From the NCBI GenBank assembly GCA_016293805.1, contig JAEDDI010000051.1, positions 1-8,804 on the forward strand: a stretch of DNA of 8,804 nt, in the 5' to 3' direction. Below are positions 1 to 6,423 of the stretch, in pieces. The first letter of the stretch is position 1. Each line of letters begins with the position of its first letter. The notes under the pieces were generated by a model. The model saw only the letters and a list, made by a program, of their open reading frames with translations, was not told the DNA's origin and searched no databases. The stretch is from Bacillota bacterium (lineage in GTDB: Bacteria > Bacillota > Clostridia > Peptostreptococcales > Anaerovoracaceae). The translations under genes were made by a program, and so were the position numbers.

Positions 1-511
1 CTGCAACACCGTCTATTCCTTCAAGCCTGTTCATCAGAGTATCTGAAACAAAATCAGAAAGCTCATCGTTTTCCATTCCGGTGCTGCTTACTGCCGCCAC
101 TGAAACCGGAATCATTGATGGATTCATCTTGAGAATGGTGGGCGTTCCCACTGTATCGTCCCAGCTATACGATATCATGTTCACATTCTGAAGTATATCG
201 ACTGAAACAGTATCCATATTGACCTCATTGCTGAATTCCATCAGAATGAGTGAATAGTTTGCTGCAGAGACCGACTGAATATTTTTGATGTTTTCAAGTG
301 TGGAAAGTCTCTGTTCAAGAGGTTTTGACACTTCATCTTCGACCTTCTCGGGAGTTGCACCCGGATATGCAGTCATTACCATAACATACGGCATATCGAT
401 GTTCGGCATAAGGTCCGGCGTCAGTTTCATAAATGAAACAACCCCAAGAACAAGCACAAGTATTACCGATACCAGTATGGTCATTGGTTTTTTTACGCTG
501 AATTTTATCAT
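1..511 (-). CDS. RND-family efflux permease, N-terminal part (runs off left edge)
   Basis: This is the amino end (about 170 codons) of an RND (AcrB/HAE-like) inner-membrane transporter, a proton-driven exporter of drugs, lipids or other amphiphiles. Read on the minus strand it begins MIKFSVKKPMTILV. A single hydrophobic helix follows at about residues 10-28, then the family hallmark KLTPDLMPNIDMPYV and a YPGATPEKVEDEV segment leading into the first porter subdomain, with PLEQRLSTLENIKNI typical of HAE-type pumps. The family is usually about 1,000 residues, so roughly five sixths lies outside the window. The ATG at 509-511 is chosen because the protein alignment-like start fits and an AGAAGG lies upstream, although the 13-nt spacing is long. 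It has its own promoter at 550-578 and is separated from hpt by a terminator. Family assignment is firm; substrate cannot be told, and membrane-fusion or outer-membrane partners are not visible here. Confidence 0.9.
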   Translation of the reverse strand, partial: MIKFSVKKPMTILVSVILVLVLGVVSFMKLTPDLMPNIDMPYVMVMTAYPGATPEKVEDEVSKPLEQRLSTLENIKNIQSVSAANYSLILMEFSNEVNMDTVSVDILQNVNMISYSWDDTVGTPTILKMNPSMIPVSVAAVSSTGMENDELSDFVSDTLMNRLEGIDGVA

Positions 512-549
512 TAATTTATAATACCCTTCTATGTACACATAATATAGTT

Positions 550-578
550 ATTATATTCTCTTTTAATTCTTTAGGCAA
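550..578 (-). promoter_or_regulatory. Sigma-A-type promoter for the RND permease
   Basis: On the minus strand, TTGCCT (573-578) is separated by exactly 17 nt from a perfect TATAAT (550-555). The predicted transcription start is near 543, giving a leader of about 32 nt before the ATG at 511. The -35 matches consensus at four of six positions. The -35 box overlaps the U-tail of the hpt terminator at 577-605, so the terminator and promoter are packed together. This is a sequence match only; no start site is measured. Confidence 0.6.
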
Positions 579-605
579 TACAAAAGACAATCCGAAGATT
601 GTCTT
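577..605 (-). terminator. Intrinsic terminator after hpt (UUCG tetraloop)
   Basis: On the minus strand, AAGACAATC pairs perfectly (9 bp) with GATTGTCTT around a TTCG loop closed by C-G, the extra-stable cUUCGg tetraloop. It is followed by TTGTATT, which with the end of the stem makes a T-rich tail. It begins 10 nt after the hpt stop codon and closes the tig-to-hpt operon before the RND promoter. The stem is AT-rich and the T-run is interrupted by one G, so efficiency may be partial. Confidence 0.75.
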
Positions 606-615
606 AAAATACTGT

Positions 616-1146
616 CTAGTCGTTAAGATATGATATATATGGAAGATTTCTGTACTTCTGATCATAATCAAGACCGTATCCGACTATGAAAAGATCGTCA
701 ACTTCAAATCCCACATAGTCAGCTTCAATATCACATCTTCTGCCGCTCGCCTTATTGAGAAGCGAACAGATTCTGATACTAGCCGGTTCGTGATTTGCAA
801 GATATGATTTCAGATAGTTTAGCGTAATTCCGGAATCGACAATATCCTCAACTATTATAACATGCTTGTCCTTTATGTCCGAATCAAGGTCTTTATTGAT
901 TTTTACGACGCCCGATGATTTTGTCGATGATCCGTAGCTTGAACAGGCCATAAAGTCAATTGAGCACTCAAGTTCAACATTCTTAAGAACATCAGTCATC
1001 CACATTACAGCACCACGCAGAATGCCTATAAATATAACTTCTTTATCGCTGTCTTTGTAATCTTCTGTAATCTGCTGACCTATTTCTCTCGCTCTTTCCT
1101 CAAGCTGTTTTCTGTCAAACAGAACTGTTCCAACCTTATTGCTCAT
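616..1146 (-). CDS. hpt: Hypoxanthine phosphoribosyltransferase
   Basis: This is a purine salvage enzyme that joins hypoxanthine (and usually guanine) to PRPP to make IMP or GMP in the cytosol. The 176-residue product has the pyrophosphate loop GILRGA at residues 41-46, the flexible SSYGSST loop at about 69-75, the PRPP-binding signature VIIVEDIVDSGIT at 96-108, and a late Lys-Lys-free purine pocket region ending GYGLDYDQKYRNLPYI. Length and motifs match the bacterial type I family. The open frame extends ten codons further upstream (to 1176), but the ATG at 1146 is preferred: it has GAGGAG seven nt upstream and gives the usual family amino end. The start overlaps the end of the DUF1232 gene by 11 nt, suggesting translational coupling. 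It is the last gene of the operon. In many Firmicutes hpt instead sits next to tilS and ftsH, so this location is less usual. Whether guanine or xanthine is also used cannot be told. Confidence 0.93.
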   Translation of the reverse strand: MSNKVGTVLFDRKQLEERAREIGQQITEDYKDSDKEVIFIGILRGAVMWMTDVLKNVELECSIDFMACSSYGSSTKSSGVVKINKDLDSDIKDKHVIIVEDIVDSGITLNYLKSYLANHEPASIRICSLLNKASGRRCDIEADYVGFEVDDLFIVGYGLDYDQKYRNLPYISYLND

Positions 1147-1480
1147 TTGCTTTCTCCTCATCTTCATCATCTTCACTCACGGTATAATTCACAGGATTTA
1201 CTGTATCCCTGAATTTGCTCGAATAGTCAACACTTTTTTCACCGAGCCAGTAATTATCAAGTTCATCTTTCAGATAGTATATTATCATCGACCAGAGTAC
1301 TATATCATCCAGGAATCCGAGCACAGGAACAACAGGCGGAACAAGATCAACCGGTGATACAAGATATATAAGTCCGAATAAAATCAGGATCTTCTTGTAC
1401 CATTTGACCCGTCTGTCCTTAAGCATATAAAACAGTGCTCTTATCCTCTTTGCCAATACTCTGAAAGCTATAAATCTCAT
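1136..1480 (-). CDS. DUF1232 (YkvA-like) small membrane protein
   Basis: A 114-residue protein carrying the DUF1232 core, with YLVSPVDLVPPVVPVLGFLDD at about residues 39-59. This Ser-Pro-x-Asp-x-x-Pro stretch followed by a Gly-x-x-Asp-Asp turn is the family signature. Two hydrophobic segments flank it (about 31-41 and 52-70), so the protein is probably membrane-associated. The amino end is basic (Arg/Lys-rich, residues 1-30) and the carboxyl end is an acidic tail (SEDDEDEEKANEQ). The biochemical role of this family is not established. Its ATG directly follows the engB stop codon (TAGATG), and its GGAGG ribosome binding site, five nt upstream, lies in the last codons of engB. Its own end overlaps the hpt start by 11 nt. 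It is therefore surely co-translated with both neighbours, but the context (ribosome assembly GTPase upstream, purine salvage downstream) does not point to one function. Confidence 0.85.
   Translation of the reverse strand: MRFIAFRVLAKRIRALFYMLKDRRVKWYKKILILFGLIYLVSPVDLVPPVVPVLGFLDDIVLWSMIIYYLKDELDNYWLGEKSVDYSSKFRDTVNPVNYTVSEDDEDEEKANEQ
1154..1159 (-). promoter_or_regulatory. Ribosome binding site that fixes the hpt start
   Basis: GAGGAG on the minus strand lies seven nt before the ATG at 1146 and inside the last codons of the DUF1232 gene. The longer in-frame alternative at 1176 would place this sequence inside hpt and add ten Met/Lys/Arg-rich residues not typical of the family. Confidence 0.75.
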
Positions 1481-2071
1481 CTATTCCTCCAGAAGTTTCT
1501 CTATCTCGAGAAGAAGCTCATCCTGCCCGGTCCTCTTAAGGGATGAACATGGAATTACTCTGTCATCTTTCCCCATTCCCAGAGTTTTTCTAATTACTGC
1601 AATATTGCGCGAAAGCTCATTTCTTGAAACTTTATCTGCCTTGGTGGCAGCCACTATTCCATCAAGTCCATAATACTTCAGATACTCGTACATCTGCACA
1701 TCCTGCCTGGACGGAGCATGACGTATATCAACCAGCTGTATTACCTTGATCAGATTTTCTCTGGATGACAGATACTTCTCCATCATAGGTCCCCAGTCCG
1801 ACGAAACGGATTTGGAGACTCTCGCATATCCGTATCCGGGCAGATCGACAATTCTGAATTCATCGTTAATAATATAGAAATTTATTGTCCGCGTTTTACC
1901 CGGATTACCTGATACTCTTGCAAGGGATTTCCTTCCTGTAAGAAGATTCAGAAGAGATGATTTCCCGACATTTGATCTTCCCGCAAAAGCAATCTCTTTC
2001 AGATTCGGTTCCGGATACTGAGACGGCTTTACTGCAACCGCCTCAAGATCGGATTTGTTTATCTTTATCAT
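1481..2071 (-). CDS. engB: Ribosome biogenesis GTP-binding protein EngB/YsxC
   Basis: A 196-residue single-domain GTPase of the TrmE-Era-EngA-EngB class, needed for late assembly of the 50S ribosomal subunit. The G motifs are complete: G1 GRSNVGKS at 31-38, G2 region PGKTRT at 57-62, G3 DLPG at 76-79 (in DLPGYGYA), G4 TKAD at 143-146 and G5 SSL near 176-178. The linker LVDIRHAPSRQDVQMYEYL at about 113-131 is characteristic of EngB. The length matches the family. The ATG at 2071 is one nt after the lon stop codon. The ribosome binding site is weak (GGTGA within the lon end), so translation is probably coupled to lon. The lon-engB pairing is the same as lonA-ysxC in Bacillus. The assignment is secure from the motifs. 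Confidence 0.97.
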   Translation of the reverse strand: MIKINKSDLEAVAVKPSQYPEPNLKEIAFAGRSNVGKSSLLNLLTGRKSLARVSGNPGKTRTINFYIINDEFRIVDLPGYGYARVSKSVSSDWGPMMEKYLSSRENLIKVIQLVDIRHAPSRQDVQMYEYLKYYGLDGIVAATKADKVSRNELSRNIAVIRKTLGMGKDDRVIPCSSLKRTGQDELLLEIEKLLEE

Positions 2072-2072
2072 C

Positions 2073-4475
2073 TTATTTCACCAGTACCTGTTCGAAAGCC
2101 TCTCTGGCATTTGATATAAGTACAAATTCTATTTCATTTCTTACATCTTCATGGATATCATCAATATCAGACGCATTCTCTGCAGGAAGAAGTATTTTCC
2201 TGATACCGGCTCTGTGCGCAGCAAGAACCTTTTCCTTAATACCTCCAACAGGTAAAACCTTTCCTGTAAGAGTTATTTCTCCTGTCATGGAAATGTCTTT
2301 TCTTGCAGGAATCTGTGTAAGTGCAGATACCATGGCTGTACACATTGTAACTCCTGCCGAAGGACCATCTTTAGGAGTTGCTCCTTCCGGAATGTGAATG
2401 TGAATATCCCTGTTCTTGTAGAAATCCTCCTCGATACCCAGTTCATCTGCAACAGATCTGATGTAGCTTTGGGCAGCCTTTGCAGACTCCTGCATAACAT
2501 CTCCCAGCTGACCTGTAAGCACAAGCTTGCCTGTTCCCGGCAGAACTGCCGCCTCGATAAACAGTGTGTCTCCACCGACAACTGTCCACGCCATGCCTGT
2601 AGTTACGCCTATTTCTGTCTTTCCCTCAATTATATCATAATGATACTTTTTCTTCCCCAGAAAATCTGTAATATTCTCAGATGTAACTGTAATCCTTCCT
2701 GATTCTCCGGAAACCTTTTTCCTTGCTGTCTTTCTGCATAGATTTGATATTTCTCTTTCAAGATTACGCACTCCGGACTCCCTTGTATAGTAATTTACAA
2801 GGGATCTTACCGCATCATCGGTAATAGAGATGTCATCTTCTGTAAGACCATGCTCTGACACTTTTTTCGGAATAAGATATCTGTCTGCAATTGCAAGTTT
2901 TTCTTCTTCAGTATATCCGCTTATCTGGATTACCTCCATACGGTCGAGAAGAGGTCTTGGAATTGTATCTGTAGTATTGGCAGTGGTTATAAACATTACC
3001 TTCGAAAGGTCAAACGGAACTTCCAGGTAGTGGTCAGTATAATCCCTGTTCTGCTCAGGGTCAAGAACCTCAAGCAGTGCAGATGCAGGATCGCCTTTGT
3101 AATCTGCCCCTATCTTGTCTACTTCATCAAACAGAAATACCGGGTTATTTGTTCCGGCATCCCTTATTCCTGCAATTACTCTTCCCGGAATAGCCCCTAT
3201 ATATGTTCTTCTGTGACCTCTTATCTCGGCTTCATCTCTTACACCGCCAAGCGACATCCTGAAGAACTCTCTATTGAGAGATCTTGCTATTGAACGGGCA
3301 ATAGATGTCTTTCCCACTCCCGGAGGACCAACAAGACACAGAATCGGTCCCTTAAGACTGTCAGTAAGCTTCATTACTGCAATATACTCAAGGATTCTTT
3401 CTTTTACTTTCTCAAGTCCGAAATGGTCTTCTTCAAGTACTTCCTCTGCCCTCTTCAGGTCCGGTTCTGAATCAGATGATTTATTCCATGGAAGAGAAAG
3501 AATCGTTTCTATATATGTTCTCGCCACGGTGCTTTCTGCAGACATTGGCTGCATCTTGCCGAATCTTTTAATTTCCTTCTCTATTTTCTGGTGAGTCTTT
3601 TCCTCGAGTTTGAGTTCATTAAGCTGTCTGAGCCACTCTGCCTGCTCGCTTTCCAGGTCCTCATCCATACCGAGCTCTCCCTGAATAGCCTTCATCTGCT
3701 CTCTCAGATAATACTCTTTCTGGTTCTGATTAACCTGACTCTTGACCTTGGCTGAAATATCCTGTTCAATTTTAAGTATCTCTATTTCTCTTACGAGAAT
3801 ACTGCTTATTTTTTCAAGTCTTTCCTGCACGTCAACTGTTTCGAGCAGTTCCTGTTTTTCCTCAAGCTTTATGTTAAGATGTGATGCCAGAACGTCTGCA
3901 AATACCGACGGGCTGCCTATTTCTTTCACTGAACCTATTGTATCTCCGTTCACTCTTCTTGTGAGTTCGGCATATTTCTCAAAGTTATTCTCAACATTCC
4001 GCTTAAGTGCAAGAAATTCAGGAGATTCTGAGTCCGGAACTGTTTCCGCCATCTCTTCGACGGCGCACTTAAGATAAGGTTCTTCGCTCACAAGCTCAGT
4101 TATCCTGGCTCTGCTTATTCCCTCAACAAGGATTCTGATTGTATCTCCCTGAAGCTTGAGCATCTGCTTGATGCGAGCTATGACTCCCACACTGTAATAA
4201 TCATCGATATCAGGTTCTTCAACATCTTCATCCTTCTGTGAAGTGAGGAAAATATGCTGATTTGAAATCATTGCACTTTCAAGTGCCTTGACACTTTTTT
4301 CCCTGCCCACATCAAAGTGGAGTACCATCTTTGGCAGAAGGCCGAGACCTCTCAGAGGAATCATTGGGAGAATATTTCTCTCGTCTTCTGTTTCCTCTTT
4401 GTTTTCAATATCCAGCATCTGATTTAAAATTCCGCTGATTTCTTCCAGATTGTTGTTTTTCTTGTTATCGTCCAT
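2073..4475 (-). CDS. lon: ATP-dependent protease LonA
   Basis: An 800-residue cytosolic hexameric AAA+ protease that degrades misfolded and selected regulatory proteins. The amino-terminal substrate domain starts at about residue 36 (LPMIPLRGLGLLPKMVLHFD). The helical region includes YYLREQMKAIQGELG. The AAA+ domain has Walker A GPPGVGKT at 383-390 and Walker B with Asp450-Glu451 (FLFDEVDK). The protease domain has the serine-lysine dyad: Ser706 in PKDGPSAG, with Lys749 43 residues later in GGIKEKV, the standard spacing. Compared with Bacillus LonA there is an additional Asn/Glu-rich leader of about 27 residues before the substrate domain. The ATG at 4475 has only a weak ribosome binding site (GAGAA), and it follows clpX by 20 nt. 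The Bacillus cluster carries a second protease gene, lonB, between clpX and lonA; here it is absent. No frameshift or missing residue is seen. Confidence 0.98.
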   Translation of the reverse strand: MDDNKKNNNLEEISGILNQMLDIENKEETEDERNILPMIPLRGLGLLPKMVLHFDVGREKSVKALESAMISNQHIFLTSQKDEDVEEPDIDDYYSVGVIARIKQMLKLQGDTIRILVEGISRARITELVSEEPYLKCAVEEMAETVPDSESPEFLALKRNVENNFEKYAELTRRVNGDTIGSVKEIGSPSVFADVLASHLNIKLEEKQELLETVDVQERLEKISSILVREIEILKIEQDISAKVKSQVNQNQKEYYLREQMKAIQGELGMDEDLESEQAEWLRQLNELKLEEKTHQKIEKEIKRFGKMQPMSAESTVARTYIETILSLPWNKSSDSEPDLKRAEEVLEEDHFGLEKVKERILEYIAVMKLTDSLKGPILCLVGPPGVGKTSIARSIARSLNREFFRMSLGGVRDEAEIRGHRRTYIGAIPGRVIAGIRDAGTNNPVFLFDEVDKIGADYKGDPASALLEVLDPEQNRDYTDHYLEVPFDLSKVMFITTANTTDTIPRPLLDRMEVIQISGYTEEEKLAIADRYLIPKKVSEHGLTEDDISITDDAVRSLVNYYTRESGVRNLEREISNLCRKTARKKVSGESGRITVTSENITDFLGKKKYHYDIIEGKTEIGVTTGMAWTVVGGDTLFIEAAVLPGTGKLVLTGQLGDVMQESAKAAQSYIRSVADELGIEEDFYKNRDIHIHIPEGATPKDGPSAGVTMCTAMVSALTQIPARKDISMTGEITLTGKVLPVGGIKEKVLAAHRAGIRKILLPAENASDIDDIHEDVRNEIEFVLISNAREAFEQVLVK

Positions 4476-4486
4476 TAATTCTCATG

Positions 4487-4502
4487 ACAGTATTTCTACT
4501 GT
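4487..4502 (-). other. Small GAAA-loop hairpin spanning the clpX stop codon
   Basis: On the minus strand, ACAGTA and TACTGT form a perfect 6-bp stem around a GAAA (GNRA-type) loop. It covers the clpX TAG stop codon and sits 12 nt before the lon start. There is no T-run, so it is not a terminator. It could tune lon translation or mRNA processing, but a stem this short may also be chance. Confidence 0.3.
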
Positions 4503-5761
4503 ACTACTCCTTCCGGTTTTTGTTCTTCACGGATTATGAAAGGCTTTACATCACCGGTAACCGATTCCTTCGTAACTATACATTTTACGATACCCTCTTC
4601 GGAAGGAATCTCAAACATAACATCGGTCATTATCTTCTCGATGATTCCCCTCAGGCCTCTCGCACCTGTTTTTCTTTCTATTGCTTCGGATGCAATTGCC
4701 TTAAGTGCATCCTCTTCAATCTCCAGTTCAACGTTTTCCATTTCAAACAGTTTTCTATACTGCTTTACAAGAGCATTCTTCGGTTCTGTGAGTATTCTCA
4801 CAAGTGCGTTCTCCGACAGTTCGTTCAGTGTGACTATTACAGGAAGTCTGCCTATAAATTCAGGTATAAGCCCGAACTTCAAAAGGTCTTCAGGCTGCAG
4901 GCTCTTTAGGATGTCTCCCGTCTTCTTTTCGTCAAGAACCATATCTGAATTGAAGCCTATTGTCTTCTCTCCTATTCTTCTCTGGATTATCTTATCCAGC
5001 CCGTCAAATGCTCCGCCGCATATGAACAGAACGTTCGTTGTGTCAAACTGAATGAACTCCTGCTGCGGATGTTTTCTGCCTCCCTGAGGAGGAACATTTG
5101 CCACAGTTCCCTCTATGATTTTAAGAAGCGCCTGCTGAACACCCTCTCCGCTTACATCTCTTGTAATTGAAACGTTTTCTGATTTCTTGGCAATCTTGTC
5201 TATTTCATCGACATATATTATACCTCTTTGTGCTTTTTCGATATCATAATCGGCAGCCTGAATAAGCTTTAAGAGGATATTTTCTACGTCCTCGCCCACG
5301 TAACCGGCTTCAGTAAGAGTTGTGGCATCAGCGATTGCAAACGGCACATTAAGCACTTTTGCAAGTGTCTGGGCCAGAAGAGTCTTTCCTGAACCTGTAG
5401 GTCCTATCATTATGATATTGGATTTCTGGATTTCTACATCGTTTCTTTCTTTTTTTTCGTCAAAGTATTTTATACGCTTGTAGTGATTATATACCGCTAC
5501 AGCCAGAGCCTTCTTGGCTTCATCCTGATCAATTACGTATTCACTCAGAATTCTGCTGATTTCCTTAGGCTTTGGCAGTTTCATATTGCTGTCGGTATTC
5601 CTTTTTTCTTCTTCAAAACCTTCAGCTATGATATCCTGACACAGGCTCACACATTCATCACAGATATATACATCAGGTCCTGCTATCAGTCGTCTGACCT
5701 GGCCCTGCGGCTTGCCGCAGAATGAACATCTTAACTGTCTGTTATCATCGTATTTATCCAT
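4496..5761 (-). CDS. clpX: ATP-dependent Clp protease ATP-binding subunit ClpX
   Basis: A 421-residue AAA+ unfoldase that recognises tagged proteins, unfolds them and threads them into ClpP. The amino-terminal zinc-binding domain has Cys12, Cys15, Cys34 and Cys37. Next come Walker A GPTGSGKT at 120-127, the pore-1 loop GYVGED at 153-158, and Walker B IIYVDEID with Asp185-Glu186. The RKH substrate loop is at 229-231. The IGF loop at 268-270 docks on ClpP. The arginine finger lies in PEFIGRLP (Arg305), and sensor 2 is GARGLR at 366-371. All expected motifs are intact and the length is normal. The start at 5761 is seven nt after the clpP stop. AGGAG in the final clpP codons lies 11 nt upstream, a longish spacing; a nearer ATG at 5769 region is out of frame. 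Its position directly after clpP means enzyme and unfoldase are made from one message. Confidence 0.98.
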   Translation of the reverse strand: MDKYDDNRQLRCSFCGKPQGQVRRLIAGPDVYICDECVSLCQDIIAEGFEEEKRNTDSNMKLPKPKEISRILSEYVIDQDEAKKALAVAVYNHYKRIKYFDEKKERNDVEIQKSNIIMIGPTGSGKTLLAQTLAKVLNVPFAIADATTLTEAGYVGEDVENILLKLIQAADYDIEKAQRGIIYVDEIDKIAKKSENVSITRDVSGEGVQQALLKIIEGTVANVPPQGGRKHPQQEFIQFDTTNVLFICGGAFDGLDKIIQRRIGEKTIGFNSDMVLDEKKTGDILKSLQPEDLLKFGLIPEFIGRLPVIVTLNELSENALVRILTEPKNALVKQYRKLFEMENVELEIEEDALKAIASEAIERKTGARGLRGIIEKIMTDVMFEIPSEEGIVKCIVTKESVTGDVKPFIIREEQKPEGVVQ

Positions 5762-5768
5762 CTATGCA

Positions 5769-6350
5769 TTATCTCCTGTCAATTACTTTGTCTATCAGAC
5801 CATATTCCATGGCCTCCTGTGCAGAAAGGTAGTTATCTCGGTCTGTATCTCTTTCAATTTCCTCTATGGATCTGCCTGTGTTACTGCTCAATATCCTGTT
5901 AAGTTTATTCTTAGTCTTAATAATATGATCTGCATGAATACGAATATCCGACGCCTGTCCCTGCGCACCTCCAAGCGGCTGATGAATCATCACCTCTGCA
6001 TTAGGGAGCGCTATTCTCTTTCCCTTTGTTCCGGAAGAAAGAAGAAAGGCGGCCATACTTGCTGCCATTCCTACACAGATTGTCGACACATCTGGTCTGA
6101 TGTACTGCATAGTGTCATAAATGGCCATACCCGCAGTTACTGAACCGCCGGGCGAATTTATATAAATCATAATGTCCTTTTCGGGATCTTCTGCTTCAAG
6201 GAATAAAAGCTGTGCAACTACAAGGCTTGCAATATGCTCATCAATCTCCTCTCCTAAAAAGATTATTCTATCCTTAAGAAGCCTGGAATAGATGTCGTAG
6301 GATCTTTCTCCTCTAGCAGTCTGTTCAATTACATAAGGAATCATTGCCAT
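5769..6350 (-). CDS. clpP: ATP-dependent Clp protease proteolytic subunit ClpP
   Basis: A 193-residue serine protease that assembles into a two-ring, fourteen-subunit chamber and degrades proteins delivered by ClpX (and ClpC/ClpA where present). The catalytic triad is complete: Ser98 in GMAASMAAF, His123 in MIHQPLGG, and Asp172 in TDRDNYLSA. These are the same residue numbers as in the Bacillus enzyme. The oxyanion-region SPGGSV is at 66-71. The amino end MAMIPYVIEQT is the usual axial-pore region with little or no propeptide. The ATG at 6350 has a strong GAAGGAG eight nt upstream (6359-6365). It lies 73 nt after tig with a 13-bp hairpin in between, so clpP-clpX expression could differ from tig. 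I see no CtsR-type operator (paired GGTCAAA heptads) upstream of it. Confidence 0.98.
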   Translation of the reverse strand: MAMIPYVIEQTARGERSYDIYSRLLKDRIIFLGEEIDEHIASLVVAQLLFLEAEDPEKDIMIYINSPGGSVTAGMAIYDTMQYIRPDVSTICVGMAASMAAFLLSSGTKGKRIALPNAEVMIHQPLGGAQGQASDIRIHADHIIKTKNKLNRILSSNTGRSIEEIERDTDRDNYLSAQEAMEYGLIDKVIDRR

Positions 6351-6378
6351 AGTTTTTACTCCTTCCGTATATTAGCAC

Positions 6379-6408
6379 TTTAACCGGCCAGTAAACTGAC
6401 CGGCTAAA
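6379..6408 (-). other. 13-bp intercistronic hairpin between tig and clpP
   Basis: On the minus strand, TTTAGCCGGTCAG pairs with CTGGCCGGTTAAA around a TTTA loop: 13 continuous pairs, of which two are G-U wobbles. The two wobbles become A-C mismatches in plus-strand RNA, so the structure fits transcription from the minus strand. No T-run follows (GTGCTAATA), so it is not a classic terminator. It may act as an mRNA processing or stability element, or a weak attenuator, setting tig and clpPX levels separately. It is 13 nt upstream of the clpP ribosome binding site. Confidence 0.6.
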
Positions 6409-6423
6409 TAAAATCAATCCATC

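Noticed and set aside
1147..1176. Ten-codon amino-terminal extension of hpt
   Set aside because: It would overlap DUF1232 by 41 nt and has no ribosome binding site, whereas the ATG at 1146 has GAGGAG at seven nt.
1957..4077. Several 66-146-codon plus-strand frames opposite lon and engB
   Set aside because: They mirror strongly conserved minus-strand genes, lack ribosome binding sites and show no recognisable domain.
4536..5051. 171-codon open frame on the plus strand opposite clpX
   Set aside because: Ser/Phe-rich composition typical of an antisense shadow, no ribosome binding site, and clpX on the other strand has every family motif.
6366..6378. Separate promoter for clpP (TAATAT near 6372)
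   Set aside because: No acceptable -35 at 16-18 nt and the start would fall in the clpP ribosome binding site.
6351..6423. CtsR operator upstream of clpP (GGTCAGT and GGTTAAA)
   Set aside because: The heptads are imperfect and spaced nine nt apart rather than three; they are better explained by the hairpin stem.
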